NCBI RefSeq assembly: GCF_015291705.1
Contig: NZ_CP030050.1
Coordinates: forward strand, 7,254,001 to 7,318,000
Reading direction: 5' to 3'
DNA length: 64,000 nt
Source: Bradyrhizobium arachidis
Lineage (GTDB): Bacteria > Pseudomonadota > Alphaproteobacteria > Rhizobiales > Xanthobacteraceae
The position numbers and the translations under genes are program-made. Positions 26,122-33,938 of the stretch are shown piece by piece. Every line of letters starts with the position of its first letter. Position 1 is the first letter of the stretch. The notes beneath the pieces were generated by a model. It was not told the DNA's origin and searched no databases. It worked only from the letters and a program-made list of their open reading frames with translations.

Positions 26122-27353
26122 CCGAGTTCATCACCGCCAGGCACATGAAGGTCGCCGCCGCAATCGTCGCCGTCGTTGCGACCGGCGTCGTCGCGGCCTC
26201 GCGTTTCCCGGGAACGTCGAGCAAGGCGCAATCCTACATCACGGCACCCGTCACGATCAGCGATCTGCGCGAGGAGGTACTCGCCAGCGGCACCCTGAAA
26301 CCGGCGCGGCTGACCGCCGTCGGCGCCCAGGTGTCCGGCCGCATCACCGCGCTCAACGTCCGCGTCGGCGACACCGTCAAGGCCGGCGACGTCATCGCCC
26401 AGATCGATCCCGTCACCAAGCAGAACGATCTGCGCAGCTCGGAAGCCTCGCTGAAGAACTATCGCGCGCAGAAGGAGGAGAAGGAGGCCGCCTTGGTGCT
26501 GGCCGAGGCGAACCTCGTGCGCCAGCAGGCGACATTGGCGCAGCGCGCGACCTCGCGCAGCGATTTCGACAGCGCGGATTCGACCGTGCGCCAGACCCGC
26601 GCCCAGATCGCAGCCCTCGAGGCGCTGATCGTCGGCGCCGAGGCCAGCGTCCAGACCGCGCGGGTGAATCTCGAATACACCCGCATCACCGCGCCGATCG
26701 ACGGCACGGTGCTCGCCACCGTGGTGCAGGAGGGACAGACGGTCAACGCGGTGCAGTCCGCGCCGACCATCGTCGTGCTGGGCCAACTGGAGACGATGAC
26801 GGTGCGGGCGGAGATCTCCGAGGCCGATATCGTCAAGGTCCGGCCGGGACAATCGCTCTATTTCACGATCCTCGGCGACCAGGACCATCGCTACGAGGCC
26901 CGCCTGGAACAGATCGAGCCGGCGCCGGAATCGATCAAGAACGACGCCAGCTTCTCCTCGACCACCACGTCGAGTTCGAGCTCGTCCAGTTCATCGAGCT
27001 CGACCAGCACGGCGATCTACTACATCGGCGTCTTCAACGTGCCGAACAAGGATTATGCACTGCGGACCTACATGACCGCCGAGGTGCACATCGTCACCGG
27101 CGAGGCCAAGCGGGTGAAGGTCATCCCCGCGCTGGCGGTGATGCGTAAATCCGACGGCCGCAGCACGGTGCGGACGCTTGCCGCATCCGGTGACGTAAGC
27201 GAGCGCGAGGTCAAGACCGGCCTCAACGATCGCACCACCGTCGAGATCCGATCCGGCCTCGACGAGGGCGAACGGGTCGTCACCGGGGAAGCCAACGAGC
27301 AGACCGCATCGCACGGCATGCCCGGCGGCCCGCCCGGAGGTGGAGGTCCGTGA
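26118..27353 (+). CDS. macA: MacA-like periplasmic adaptor with poly-Ser insert
   Basis: 411 residues from GTG 26118, overlapping the stop of the outer-membrane factor (GTGA). One N-terminal membrane anchor (VAAAIVAVVATGVVAASRF), then the membrane-fusion-protein layout: lipoyl half-motif (GAQVSGRITALNVRVGDTV), coiled-coil hairpin about 105-180, second half-motif (ITAPIDGTVLATVVQEGQTV) and beta-barrel. Around residues 276-297 a run of about a dozen Ser, flanked by Thr, interrupts the barrel region; it is encoded by mixed Ser codons, so not a simple slipped repeat. Gly/Pro-rich tail. Links MacB to the outer channel. Confidence 0.9.
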   Translation: MTEFITARHMKVAAAIVAVVATGVVAASRFPGTSSKAQSYITAPVTISDLREEVLASGTLKPARLTAVGAQVSGRITALNVRVGDTVKAGDVIAQIDPVTKQNDLRSSEASLKNYRAQKEEKEAALVLAEANLVRQQATLAQRATSRSDFDSADSTVRQTRAQIAALEALIVGAEASVQTARVNLEYTRITAPIDGTVLATVVQEGQTVNAVQSAPTIVVLGQLETMTVRAEISEADIVKVRPGQSLYFTILGDQDHRYEARLEQIEPAPESIKNDASFSSTTTSSSSSSSSSSSTSTAIYYIGVFNVPNKDYALRTYMTAEVHIVTGEAKRVKVIPALAVMRKSDGRSTVRTLAASGDVSEREVKTGLNDRTTVEIRSGLDEGERVVTGEANEQTASHGMPGGPPGGGGP

Positions 27354-27354
27354 G

Positions 27355-29316
27355 ATGACCGACCCGATCATCGATCTCAAGGACATCCGCCGCGAGTTCG
27401 CGGCCGGCGACACCATTGTGGTGGCGCTCGATGATTTCTCGCTGAGCATCCAGCCCGGCGAGATGGTCGCGATCATCGGTCAGTCCGGGTCGGGTAAGTC
27501 GACGCTGCTCAACATCCTGGGCTGTCTCGACCGTCCAACGTCAGGCACCTATCGGGTCGCGGGCAAGAACGTCTCTGAGCTGGATGCGGATCAGTTGGCG
27601 GCGCTGCGGCGCGAGCATTTCGGCTTCATCTTCCAGCGCTACAATCTGCTCGGTGATCTCTCCGCGGCCGACAACGTCGAGATTCCCGCCGTCTATGCCG
27701 GCATGACGGCGCGGGAGCGGCGCACGCGCGCGGACCGGCTGCTGGCGCGGCTCGGCGTCGGCGAACGCAGCGGCCATCGCCCGAACCAGCTCTCCGGCGG
27801 CCAGCAGCAGCGCGTCTCGATCGCGCGAGCGCTGATCAACGGCGCCGAGGTGATCCTGGCGGACGAGCCGACCGGCGCACTCGACCGGCGCAGCGGCGAG
27901 GAGGTCCTGAAGATCCTGAAAGAGCTGCACCGCGAGGGGCGGACCATCATCATCGTCACCCACGATGCCGGTGTCGCCGCGCGGGCCGAGCGCATCGTCG
28001 AGCTGCGCGACGGCAAGATCGTCTCCGATCGCCGCACGGAGAGCGAGGCCATGGCGGAGCCGCCTGCCCCGGCGTCCCGGACCTCAGGGAACGGCGGCGC
28101 TCGTTGGTCCGGCGGATTGCGGCGCCTGCGGGAGGCCTCGCGCATGGCGCTGGTCGCGATGGCCGCGCACCGGCTGCGCGCGTTCCTGACCATGCTCGGC
28201 ATCATCATCGGCATCGCCGCGGTCTCGTCCGTGGTTGCCCTCGGCAATGCGTCCCAACGCAAGGTGCTGTCGGACATCGCAAGCCTCGGCACCAACACGA
28301 TCGAGGTATTTCCCGGCAAGGATTTTGGCGATGCGCGCGCCGGCAAGATCAAGACGCTGGTGCTCGACGATGCCCGCGCGCTCGACCGGCAGAGTTTTAT
28401 CGCCGGCGTCACGCCGACGGTCTCGACGAGCACAACCGTCCGCTATCGCGGCAACGAATCCAACGTGCTGGTGAACGGCGTCGGCGAAAGCTATTTCCAG
28501 GTCAAGGGCGCCAAGCTGGCAAAAGGCCGCCTGTTCGACGCCGATGCGGTCCGCAACATCGAGCGGCAGGCCGTCATCGACGACAACACCCGCAAGACCT
28601 TCTTCGCCGACGACCAGACCTCGGGCATCGGCCGCGTGATCTGGCTCGGCAAGGTGCCGTGCCGCATCGTCGGCGTCATCGCCCAGCAGCAGGGCGGGTT
28701 CGGCTCGAACCAGAACCTGTCTGTGTATCTGCCCTACACCACCGTGCAGGCGCAATTCACCGGCGACCGCGCGCTGCGCAGCGTGCTGCTGCGGATCAGC
28801 GACGAGATCTCGACCACATTGGCTCAGGATGCGGTCACCACGCTTCTGAGGCAGCGGCACAACACCAAGGATTTCGTCATCCTCAATACCGACGACATCC
28901 GCCGCACCATCACCAGCACGACGCAGACCCTCGCCTTCCTGGTCGCCGCGATCGCGGTAATCTCGCTGGTCGTCGGCGGCATCGGCGTGATGAACATCAT
29001 GCTGGTGTCGGTGTCCGAACGCATCAGCGAGATCGGCGTGCGCATGGCGGTCGGCGCGCGGCGCAGCGACATCCTCCAGCAGTTCTTGGTCGAGGCGACG
29101 CTGATCTCCTCGATCGGCGGCATCGCCGGCATTCTGATCGCGATCCTGCTCGGCGTCGCCATCAACGCCGCGGTGCCTGGATTCCAAGTCAGCTATTCGA
29201 TGTTCTCGGTCGGCGCGGCGTTCCTGACCTCGACCGGGATCGGGATCGCCTTCGGCTTCTTCCCCGCCCGCCGTGCCGCCTTCCTCGACCCCGTGGTGGC
29301 GCTCAGCCGTGACTAA
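27355..29316 (+). CDS. macB: MacB-like ABC exporter, ATPase fused to permease
   Basis: 653 residues, the normal MacB length. N-terminal ATPase (1-225): Walker A GQSGSGKST, Q-loop FIFQRYNLLGDL, signature LSGGQQQR, Walker B VILADEPTGALD. A linker with Ala/Pro leads to the first helix (RLRAFLTMLGIIIGIAAVSSV), a large periplasmic domain to about 525, and three C-terminal helices with the FtsX motif ISEIGVRMAVGAR. Expected to expel antibiotics, peptides or siderophores through MacA and the outer-membrane factor. Starts one base after the macA stop (TGAGATG), with GGAGG upstream. Confidence 0.94.
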   Translation: MTDPIIDLKDIRREFAAGDTIVVALDDFSLSIQPGEMVAIIGQSGSGKSTLLNILGCLDRPTSGTYRVAGKNVSELDADQLAALRREHFGFIFQRYNLLGDLSAADNVEIPAVYAGMTARERRTRADRLLARLGVGERSGHRPNQLSGGQQQRVSIARALINGAEVILADEPTGALDRRSGEEVLKILKELHREGRTIIIVTHDAGVAARAERIVELRDGKIVSDRRTESEAMAEPPAPASRTSGNGGARWSGGLRRLREASRMALVAMAAHRLRAFLTMLGIIIGIAAVSSVVALGNASQRKVLSDIASLGTNTIEVFPGKDFGDARAGKIKTLVLDDARALDRQSFIAGVTPTVSTSTTVRYRGNESNVLVNGVGESYFQVKGAKLAKGRLFDADAVRNIERQAVIDDNTRKTFFADDQTSGIGRVIWLGKVPCRIVGVIAQQQGGFGSNQNLSVYLPYTTVQAQFTGDRALRSVLLRISDEISTTLAQDAVTTLLRQRHNTKDFVILNTDDIRRTITSTTQTLAFLVAAIAVISLVVGGIGVMNIMLVSVSERISEIGVRMAVGARRSDILQQFLVEATLISSIGGIAGILIAILLGVAINAAVPGFQVSYSMFSVGAAFLTSTGIGIAFGFFPARRAAFLDPVVALSRD

Positions 29317-29331
29317 CTCTAGGATTGCACC

Positions 29332-30120
29332 ATGCCCGTAGTTCTTCGGACGAGACAACCGTCCGCAAATCGACCAACGATCGGCGATCCCGATGCGATT
29401 TCAACCATGACCAACGGCACGCCGAACATCCTGATCGTCGAGGACGATCAGCCGACCCGCGACCTCATCGCGCGCTATTTGCGCGACCATTCGTTTGCGG
29501 TCAGCACCGTCACGAACGGCAAGGAGATGGACCGTTACCTCTCGCAGAACCGGGTCGATCTGATCGTGCTCGACCTGATGCTGCCGGGCGAGGACGGGCT
29601 CAGCCTGTGCCGCCGGCTGCGCATGGAGTCCATGACGCCGATCGTCATCCTCACCGCCAAGGGCGAGGACCTCGACCGCATCCTCGGCCTCGAGATGGGC
29701 GCCGACGATTATCTGCCGAAGCCGTTCAACCCGCGCGAGCTGCTCGCCAGGATCAATGCGGTGCTGCGCCGGAACGCCAGCGGCCTCACTGCCGCCTCCA
29801 CCGCGACGCGCCTGAAGTTCCAGGGCTGGACCATCGATCTGCGCCTCAGGGAATTGCGCGACCCCGAAGGCGCGCAGGTGCCGCTGACCAGCGCCGAGTT
29901 CGATCTGCTGCAAGCCTTCTGCGAACGTGCCGGCCGCGTGCTCGGCCGCGACAATCTGCTGAGCATGACGCGCGGCCGTCCCGGCGGCAGCTTCGGCCGC
30001 AGCATCGACGTGCTGGTCAGCCGGCTGCGCCGCAAGCTCGACCGGACGGAAGGCACGTCCATGATCAGGACCATCCGCACCGGCGGCTACATCTTCACGC
30101 CGGTCGTGGAGGAAGCATGA
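29332..30120 (+). CDS. OmpR-family response regulator
   Basis: Receiver domain: acidic pair in NILIVEDDQPTRDL, phospho-acceptor Asp in LIVLDLMLPGEDG, Thr in VILTAKGED, Lys in YLPKPFNPREL. A C-terminal winged helix ends in RTGGYIFTP. ATG 29332 has AGGA at good spacing and gives 262 residues; ATG 29407 gives 237 and fits the usual family start better but has no ribosome site. Sixteen bases after macB, and coupled to the kinase gene by ATGA, so the pair most likely controls the efflux genes. Confidence 0.92.
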   Translation: MPVVLRTRQPSANRPTIGDPDAISTMTNGTPNILIVEDDQPTRDLIARYLRDHSFAVSTVTNGKEMDRYLSQNRVDLIVLDLMLPGEDGLSLCRRLRMESMTPIVILTAKGEDLDRILGLEMGADDYLPKPFNPRELLARINAVLRRNASGLTAASTATRLKFQGWTIDLRLRELRDPEGAQVPLTSAEFDLLQAFCERAGRVLGRDNLLSMTRGRPGGSFGRSIDVLVSRLRRKLDRTEGTSMIRTIRTGGYIFTPVVEEA

Positions 30121-31445
30121 GGCGCGTTGCCGACGTCATCGCGCTGTTCAGCTTCAGGCGGATCAGCGGCCAGATCGCCGCGCTGGTCCTGTTCTCGCTG
30201 GTCCTGATCCATGTCCTGATCGGCGGATATTTCCTGCTCAACAGGCCGAAGCTTCTGGCGGACAGGCCGCTGGAGCAGTTCGCGCTGATCGTTCGGATCA
30301 TCGCCAACACGCCACAGGCCGAGCGAGCGACCGTGCTGGAGAGCGTCAGCCGGACCTTTCCGGCGTTGAGGCTCCGCTTGCTAGAAGGCGTTTCCGCCTC
30401 CACCGTGCCATTGCCGCAGCGGACGCTGAACGTCCCCTCGCCGCTCAATGGCGAAGTCGACCTCATTCGCGGCAGCACGTCGGAAGACGATCGCGTCTGG
30501 TTTCACCTGTCGAAGGACGACGTGCTCGAGGCAACGATCGGCTCGCCGAAAATGCCGGCCTTCGTCAGCGGCCTGTGGACCTCCACGCTGCTGTTCCTGG
30601 TCGCGAGCGTCACGCTGCTCGGCGTCTGGGCCGGCCGCGCGCTCTCCTCGCCTTTGTCGGCGTTCGCCCGCGCGGCGGAGGATTTCAGCCTGAGCCGGTC
30701 GTCCGCGCCGCTCCCTGAAAACGGACCGGAGGAGATCAAGTCCGCAGCGCGCGCGCTCAACCGGATGCGCGAGCGCATTACGGCGCTGATGAACGACCGC
30801 ACCCGCATGCTCGCGGCCATCAGCCACGATCTGCGCACGCCGATCACGCGGCTGCGGCTGCGCTCGGAATATATCGAGGATCCGGCCCAGCGCACGCAAA
30901 CCGTGCGCGATCTCGACCAGATGCAGTCGATGCTGGAATCGGTGCTGTCGCTGCTGCGCAACGAGAGTCAGGTCAAGCCGACGCTGGTGGATGTTGCCGC
31001 GCTGCTGCAAATGGTCTGCGAGCAGTTCTCGGATTGCGGCCATGCGGTGACCTATTCGGGGCCCGCGAGGGCCGCGTTCGTCATGCGGCCCGACGAGATC
31101 ATCCGCGCGGTGACCAATCTCGTCGAGAACGCGACGCGCTTCGGTACCGACGTCGAGGTCGCGCTGGTGATGGCCGAAGATCGGCTCGTCATCGACGTCT
31201 CCGACAATGGACCTGGCATTCCCGATGACAAGAAGGCGGCGATGCTGGAGCCGTTCGTGCGGGGCGAGGAAGCCCGTACCATGGACGAGACATCGGGATT
31301 TGGCCTTGGCCTCTCGATCGCGCAGGCGATCGTGACCGCGCATGACGGAACGCTCGAGCTGCTCGACAATGCGCCAAAGGGCTTGCGCGTCCGCCTGCAG
31401 CTCGCTCGCGCCGGCCGCGACAATTCGAGCACCGCTCGGACATAA
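30117..31445 (+). CDS. Sensor histidine kinase, EnvZ-like
   Basis: 442 residues. Two membrane helices (about 20-42 and 155-178) enclose a periplasmic sensor of about 115 residues. HAMP follows, then H-box AAISHDLRTPITRLRLR with the phospho-accepting His, N-box NLVENATRFG, G1 DNGPGIPDD and G2 GFGLGLSIAQAI. ATGA overlap with the response regulator gene. The signal is unknown; a link to envelope stress or export substrates follows from the operon. Confidence 0.93.
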   Translation: MRRVADVIALFSFRRISGQIAALVLFSLVLIHVLIGGYFLLNRPKLLADRPLEQFALIVRIIANTPQAERATVLESVSRTFPALRLRLLEGVSASTVPLPQRTLNVPSPLNGEVDLIRGSTSEDDRVWFHLSKDDVLEATIGSPKMPAFVSGLWTSTLLFLVASVTLLGVWAGRALSSPLSAFARAAEDFSLSRSSAPLPENGPEEIKSAARALNRMRERITALMNDRTRMLAAISHDLRTPITRLRLRSEYIEDPAQRTQTVRDLDQMQSMLESVLSLLRNESQVKPTLVDVAALLQMVCEQFSDCGHAVTYSGPARAAFVMRPDEIIRAVTNLVENATRFGTDVEVALVMAEDRLVIDVSDNGPGIPDDKKAAMLEPFVRGEEARTMDETSGFGLGLSIAQAIVTAHDGTLELLDNAPKGLRVRLQLARAGRDNSSTART

Positions 31446-31506
31446 AGGCGCGGCAATTCTGGGGCTTGTCGGCGGCTCCCGCCTGGCTTCATCTCCCGGA
31501 GTTCCC

Positions 31507-32646
31507 ATGCATTCTGCCGATCGGCCGGCGACCCGTCTTGCGACGCGGCTCGCCTTTCTCGTCGCTGGCTTCGGCATCGCCTGCTGGGCCCCGCTGGTGC
31601 CGTTCGCGAAGGCGCGGCTCGCCGTCGACGACGGCGTGCTCGGTCTGCTGCTGCTCAGTCTCGGCATCGGCTCGGTGCTCGCGATGCTGCTGACCGGCGT
31701 CATGAGCGCGCGCTACGGCAGCCGGCCGATCATCATCGCGGGAGGCCTCGGCCTTGCGCTGATGCTGCCGCTGCTGGCGGTCGCGAGCGCGCCGGCAACG
31801 CTGGCGCTGGCGCTGTTCGCCTTCGGCGCCGCGCTCGGCTCGATCGACGTCGCCATGAACATCCACGCGGTGGAGGTGGAGCGCGACGCGGGCCGGCCGC
31901 TGATGTCCGGCTTCCACGCGCTGTTCAGCATCGGCGGCTTTGCCGGATCGGCATTGATGACCGCGCTGCTCTCGCTGCAACTCTCCGCGCTTGCATGTAC
32001 ACTGGTCTGCTCCGCCCTGATGCTGATCGCGATGCTCGTCGCCTGGCCGCGTTTGCTTCGCTCCGTGCAGGTGCAGGAGGGACCGCTGTTCGTGCTGCCG
32101 CACGGCTCGGTGCTGCTGCTGGCGCTGCTCGGCGCCATCACCTTCCTGGTTGAAGGTGCAATGCTCGACTGGGGCGCACTGCTCGTGATCGGCGCGGGCC
32201 TCGTCTCCGAAACGCAAGGCGGGATCGGCTATATCGTGTTCTCGATCGCGATGACGATGGGGCGACTCGGCGGCGATGTCGTCGTCGCGCGCGTTGGAGA
32301 CCGCGCGACATTGCTCTGGGGCAGCCTCATTGCGATCGCGGGGTTCGTCGTCCTGCTCACGGCGCCGGTGGCTGCGGTCGCGATCGCCGGCTTCTTGCTG
32401 ATCGGCCTCGGCGCTTCGAACCTCGTGCCGGTGCTGTTCCGCCGGGCGGCGCGGCAGACGGTGATGCCGACGGGGCTTGCGGTGGCCGCGATCACCACCG
32501 CGGGCTATGCCGGCATCCTCATCGGCCCGGCAGGCGTCGGCTTCGTCGCGCGTATCGGGGGATTGCCGCTGGCGTTCTGGCTCTTGGCCGCGCTGATGGG
32601 TCTCGTCACGCTGTCGGCGCGCATCGTCACGCGGCCTGCGGCGTGA
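31507..32646 (+). CDS. Major facilitator superfamily transporter, YbjJ-like
   Basis: 379 residues, about 12 membrane helices. Helix 1 FLVAGFGIACWAPLVPFAKARL and the loop ARYGSRPIIIAGG match the small YbjJ-like group of sugar/drug MFS proteins. GGAG six bases before ATG 31507. It starts 61 bp after the kinase gene and may be read through from it. Substrate unknown. Confidence 0.85.
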   Translation: MHSADRPATRLATRLAFLVAGFGIACWAPLVPFAKARLAVDDGVLGLLLLSLGIGSVLAMLLTGVMSARYGSRPIIIAGGLGLALMLPLLAVASAPATLALALFAFGAALGSIDVAMNIHAVEVERDAGRPLMSGFHALFSIGGFAGSALMTALLSLQLSALACTLVCSALMLIAMLVAWPRLLRSVQVQEGPLFVLPHGSVLLLALLGAITFLVEGAMLDWGALLVIGAGLVSETQGGIGYIVFSIAMTMGRLGGDVVVARVGDRATLLWGSLIAIAGFVVLLTAPVAAVAIAGFLLIGLGASNLVPVLFRRAARQTVMPTGLAVAAITTAGYAGILIGPAGVGFVARIGGLPLAFWLLAALMGLVTLSARIVTRPAA

Positions 32647-32652
32647 GCTCCG

Positions 32653-33642
32653 TCAAAACCTCTCCAGTCCGATCGATTTGATCATGGACGCGAGGCTCGC
32701 CGAGGTCGCCTCGACGAGGCGCTGGAATGTGGCCGGGTTGGAGTCGCTGTCCGGCTCCATGCCCTCGGCGCGGTAATTGGCCTGCATCGCCTTGTCGGCC
32801 ATGGCAAGGCGCGTCGCCTGCGCGATCCGGTCGATGATCGCATCGTCGGTCTGCCGGGGCGCGAACAGGCCGAACCAGCCATCATAGCGCAGGCCCGGCA
32901 TGCCGGATTCGATGGCGGTCGGAATGTCCGGCGCAACGCTCAGCCGTTTTTCGGTGGCGACCGCAAGCATCCGGATCTTGCCGGCCTCGCTCCACTGCTG
33001 CAGTTGCACCGACATCACGGCAATGATGAGGGGGATCTGACCGGCGAGGAGGTCGTTGCTGGCCTGCGCGATGCCCCGATACGGGACATGAACAATGTCC
33101 AGCGCACCCGTCTGCAGCTTGAAGGCCTCGCCGACGAGGTGATTTCCACTACCGATGCCGGGCGTCCCGTAGGACAGCTTTCCCGGATTGGCTTTTGCGT
33201 AGGCTACCAGTTCGCGCAGGTCTTTGACGGGCAGCGACGGATGGACGGCGAAAACCAGCGCGCTGGTGATGAGGCGGTAGATGGCGCGGAAATCGTCCAT
33301 TGCATAGGACGGGTTTTGCGCGAGCAGCGGAATGGCCGCCTGCGTGCTGTCGTTTCCGAGCAGCAGCGAGTAGCCGTCGGGCTTCTCGCGCGCGACCGCG
33401 GTTGTCCCGATCGCGCCGCCTGCACCCGTGATGTTTTCGATGAAGACGGGTCCGAGCAGCGAGGACATCCTCTCCGCCCAGGGACGCCCGATCTGGTCGC
33501 CCGATCCGCCTGCCCCATAGGGAATCACCAGGCGAATGGGACGCGACGGATAGTCGGCGGTTCGTCCACTGCGCGGGATTGCGGCAAGCGCCGCCGCGCC
33601 CGGCAATGCATGGACGATCTGTCGCCGCGAGAAGGAAGGCAT
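32653..33642 (-). CDS. Bug/TctC-type tripartite tricarboxylate transporter binding protein (orphan)
   Basis: 329 residues from ATG 33642. A Tat-like leader (FSRRQIVHALPGAAALAAI) directs it to the periplasm. Family pattern: YPSRPIRLVIPYGAGGSGDQIGR, GAGGAIGTTAVAREKPDGYSLL, HVPYRGIAQASNDLLAGQI and LPGLRYDGWFGLFAP-like segment. Bug proteins bind carboxylates for TctAB. No tctA or tctB is adjacent; the only pair in this window is at 58684-60663. Confidence 0.9.
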   Translation of the reverse strand: MPSFSRRQIVHALPGAAALAAIPRSGRTADYPSRPIRLVIPYGAGGSGDQIGRPWAERMSSLLGPVFIENITGAGGAIGTTAVAREKPDGYSLLLGNDSTQAAIPLLAQNPSYAMDDFRAIYRLITSALVFAVHPSLPVKDLRELVAYAKANPGKLSYGTPGIGSGNHLVGEAFKLQTGALDIVHVPYRGIAQASNDLLAGQIPLIIAVMSVQLQQWSEAGKIRMLAVATEKRLSVAPDIPTAIESGMPGLRYDGWFGLFAPRQTDDAIIDRIAQATRLAMADKAMQANYRAEGMEPDSDSNPATFQRLVEATSASLASMIKSIGLERF

Positions 33643-33856
33643 GTTCGAATCCGGACGTCGGTTGTCACTGTCGAGGCGGGGCCGGCTCCAGAACCCTTCC
33701 ATCGCAGCAATGATTCACCGCCGTCAATGCTCCCTCCGGATAAGTCGGCAGCGTCATTGCCGTGTCATATTCTGCTAACCCATTCCTTTTCAACCAGGAT
33801 TCCGCTGCCCCTCTGACCCAAGCGGTGCACGCAGGGCTGCCAGCCCCACCCCACTG

Positions 33857-33893
33857 CTTTCGGCCAGTTTACTGTACGCCTCGTTCTGATAGA
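33857..33893. promoter_or_regulatory. Conserved element upstream of the first winged-helix NTPase regulator
   Basis: Over 37 bases, 30 match the stretch 41561-41597 before the paralogous gene, without gaps. Blocks CTTTCGG, AGTTTACTG and CCTCGTTCTG are identical. It ends 45 bases before the GTG start (42 in the paralogue), while DNA on its left is not alignable by eye. Likely a promoter or autoregulatory site. Confidence 0.55.
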
Positions 33894-33938
33894 GCAGAAA
33901 GTCATACCTTTTGACTCCCGTTGCGGGGGCCATGGCGC

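Noticed and set aside
33643-33938. Possible extra small gene between the orphan Bug gene and the first large regulator
   Set aside because: Frames here are short and lack ribosome sites; the gap is better explained as a divergent promoter region with the conserved 37-bp element.
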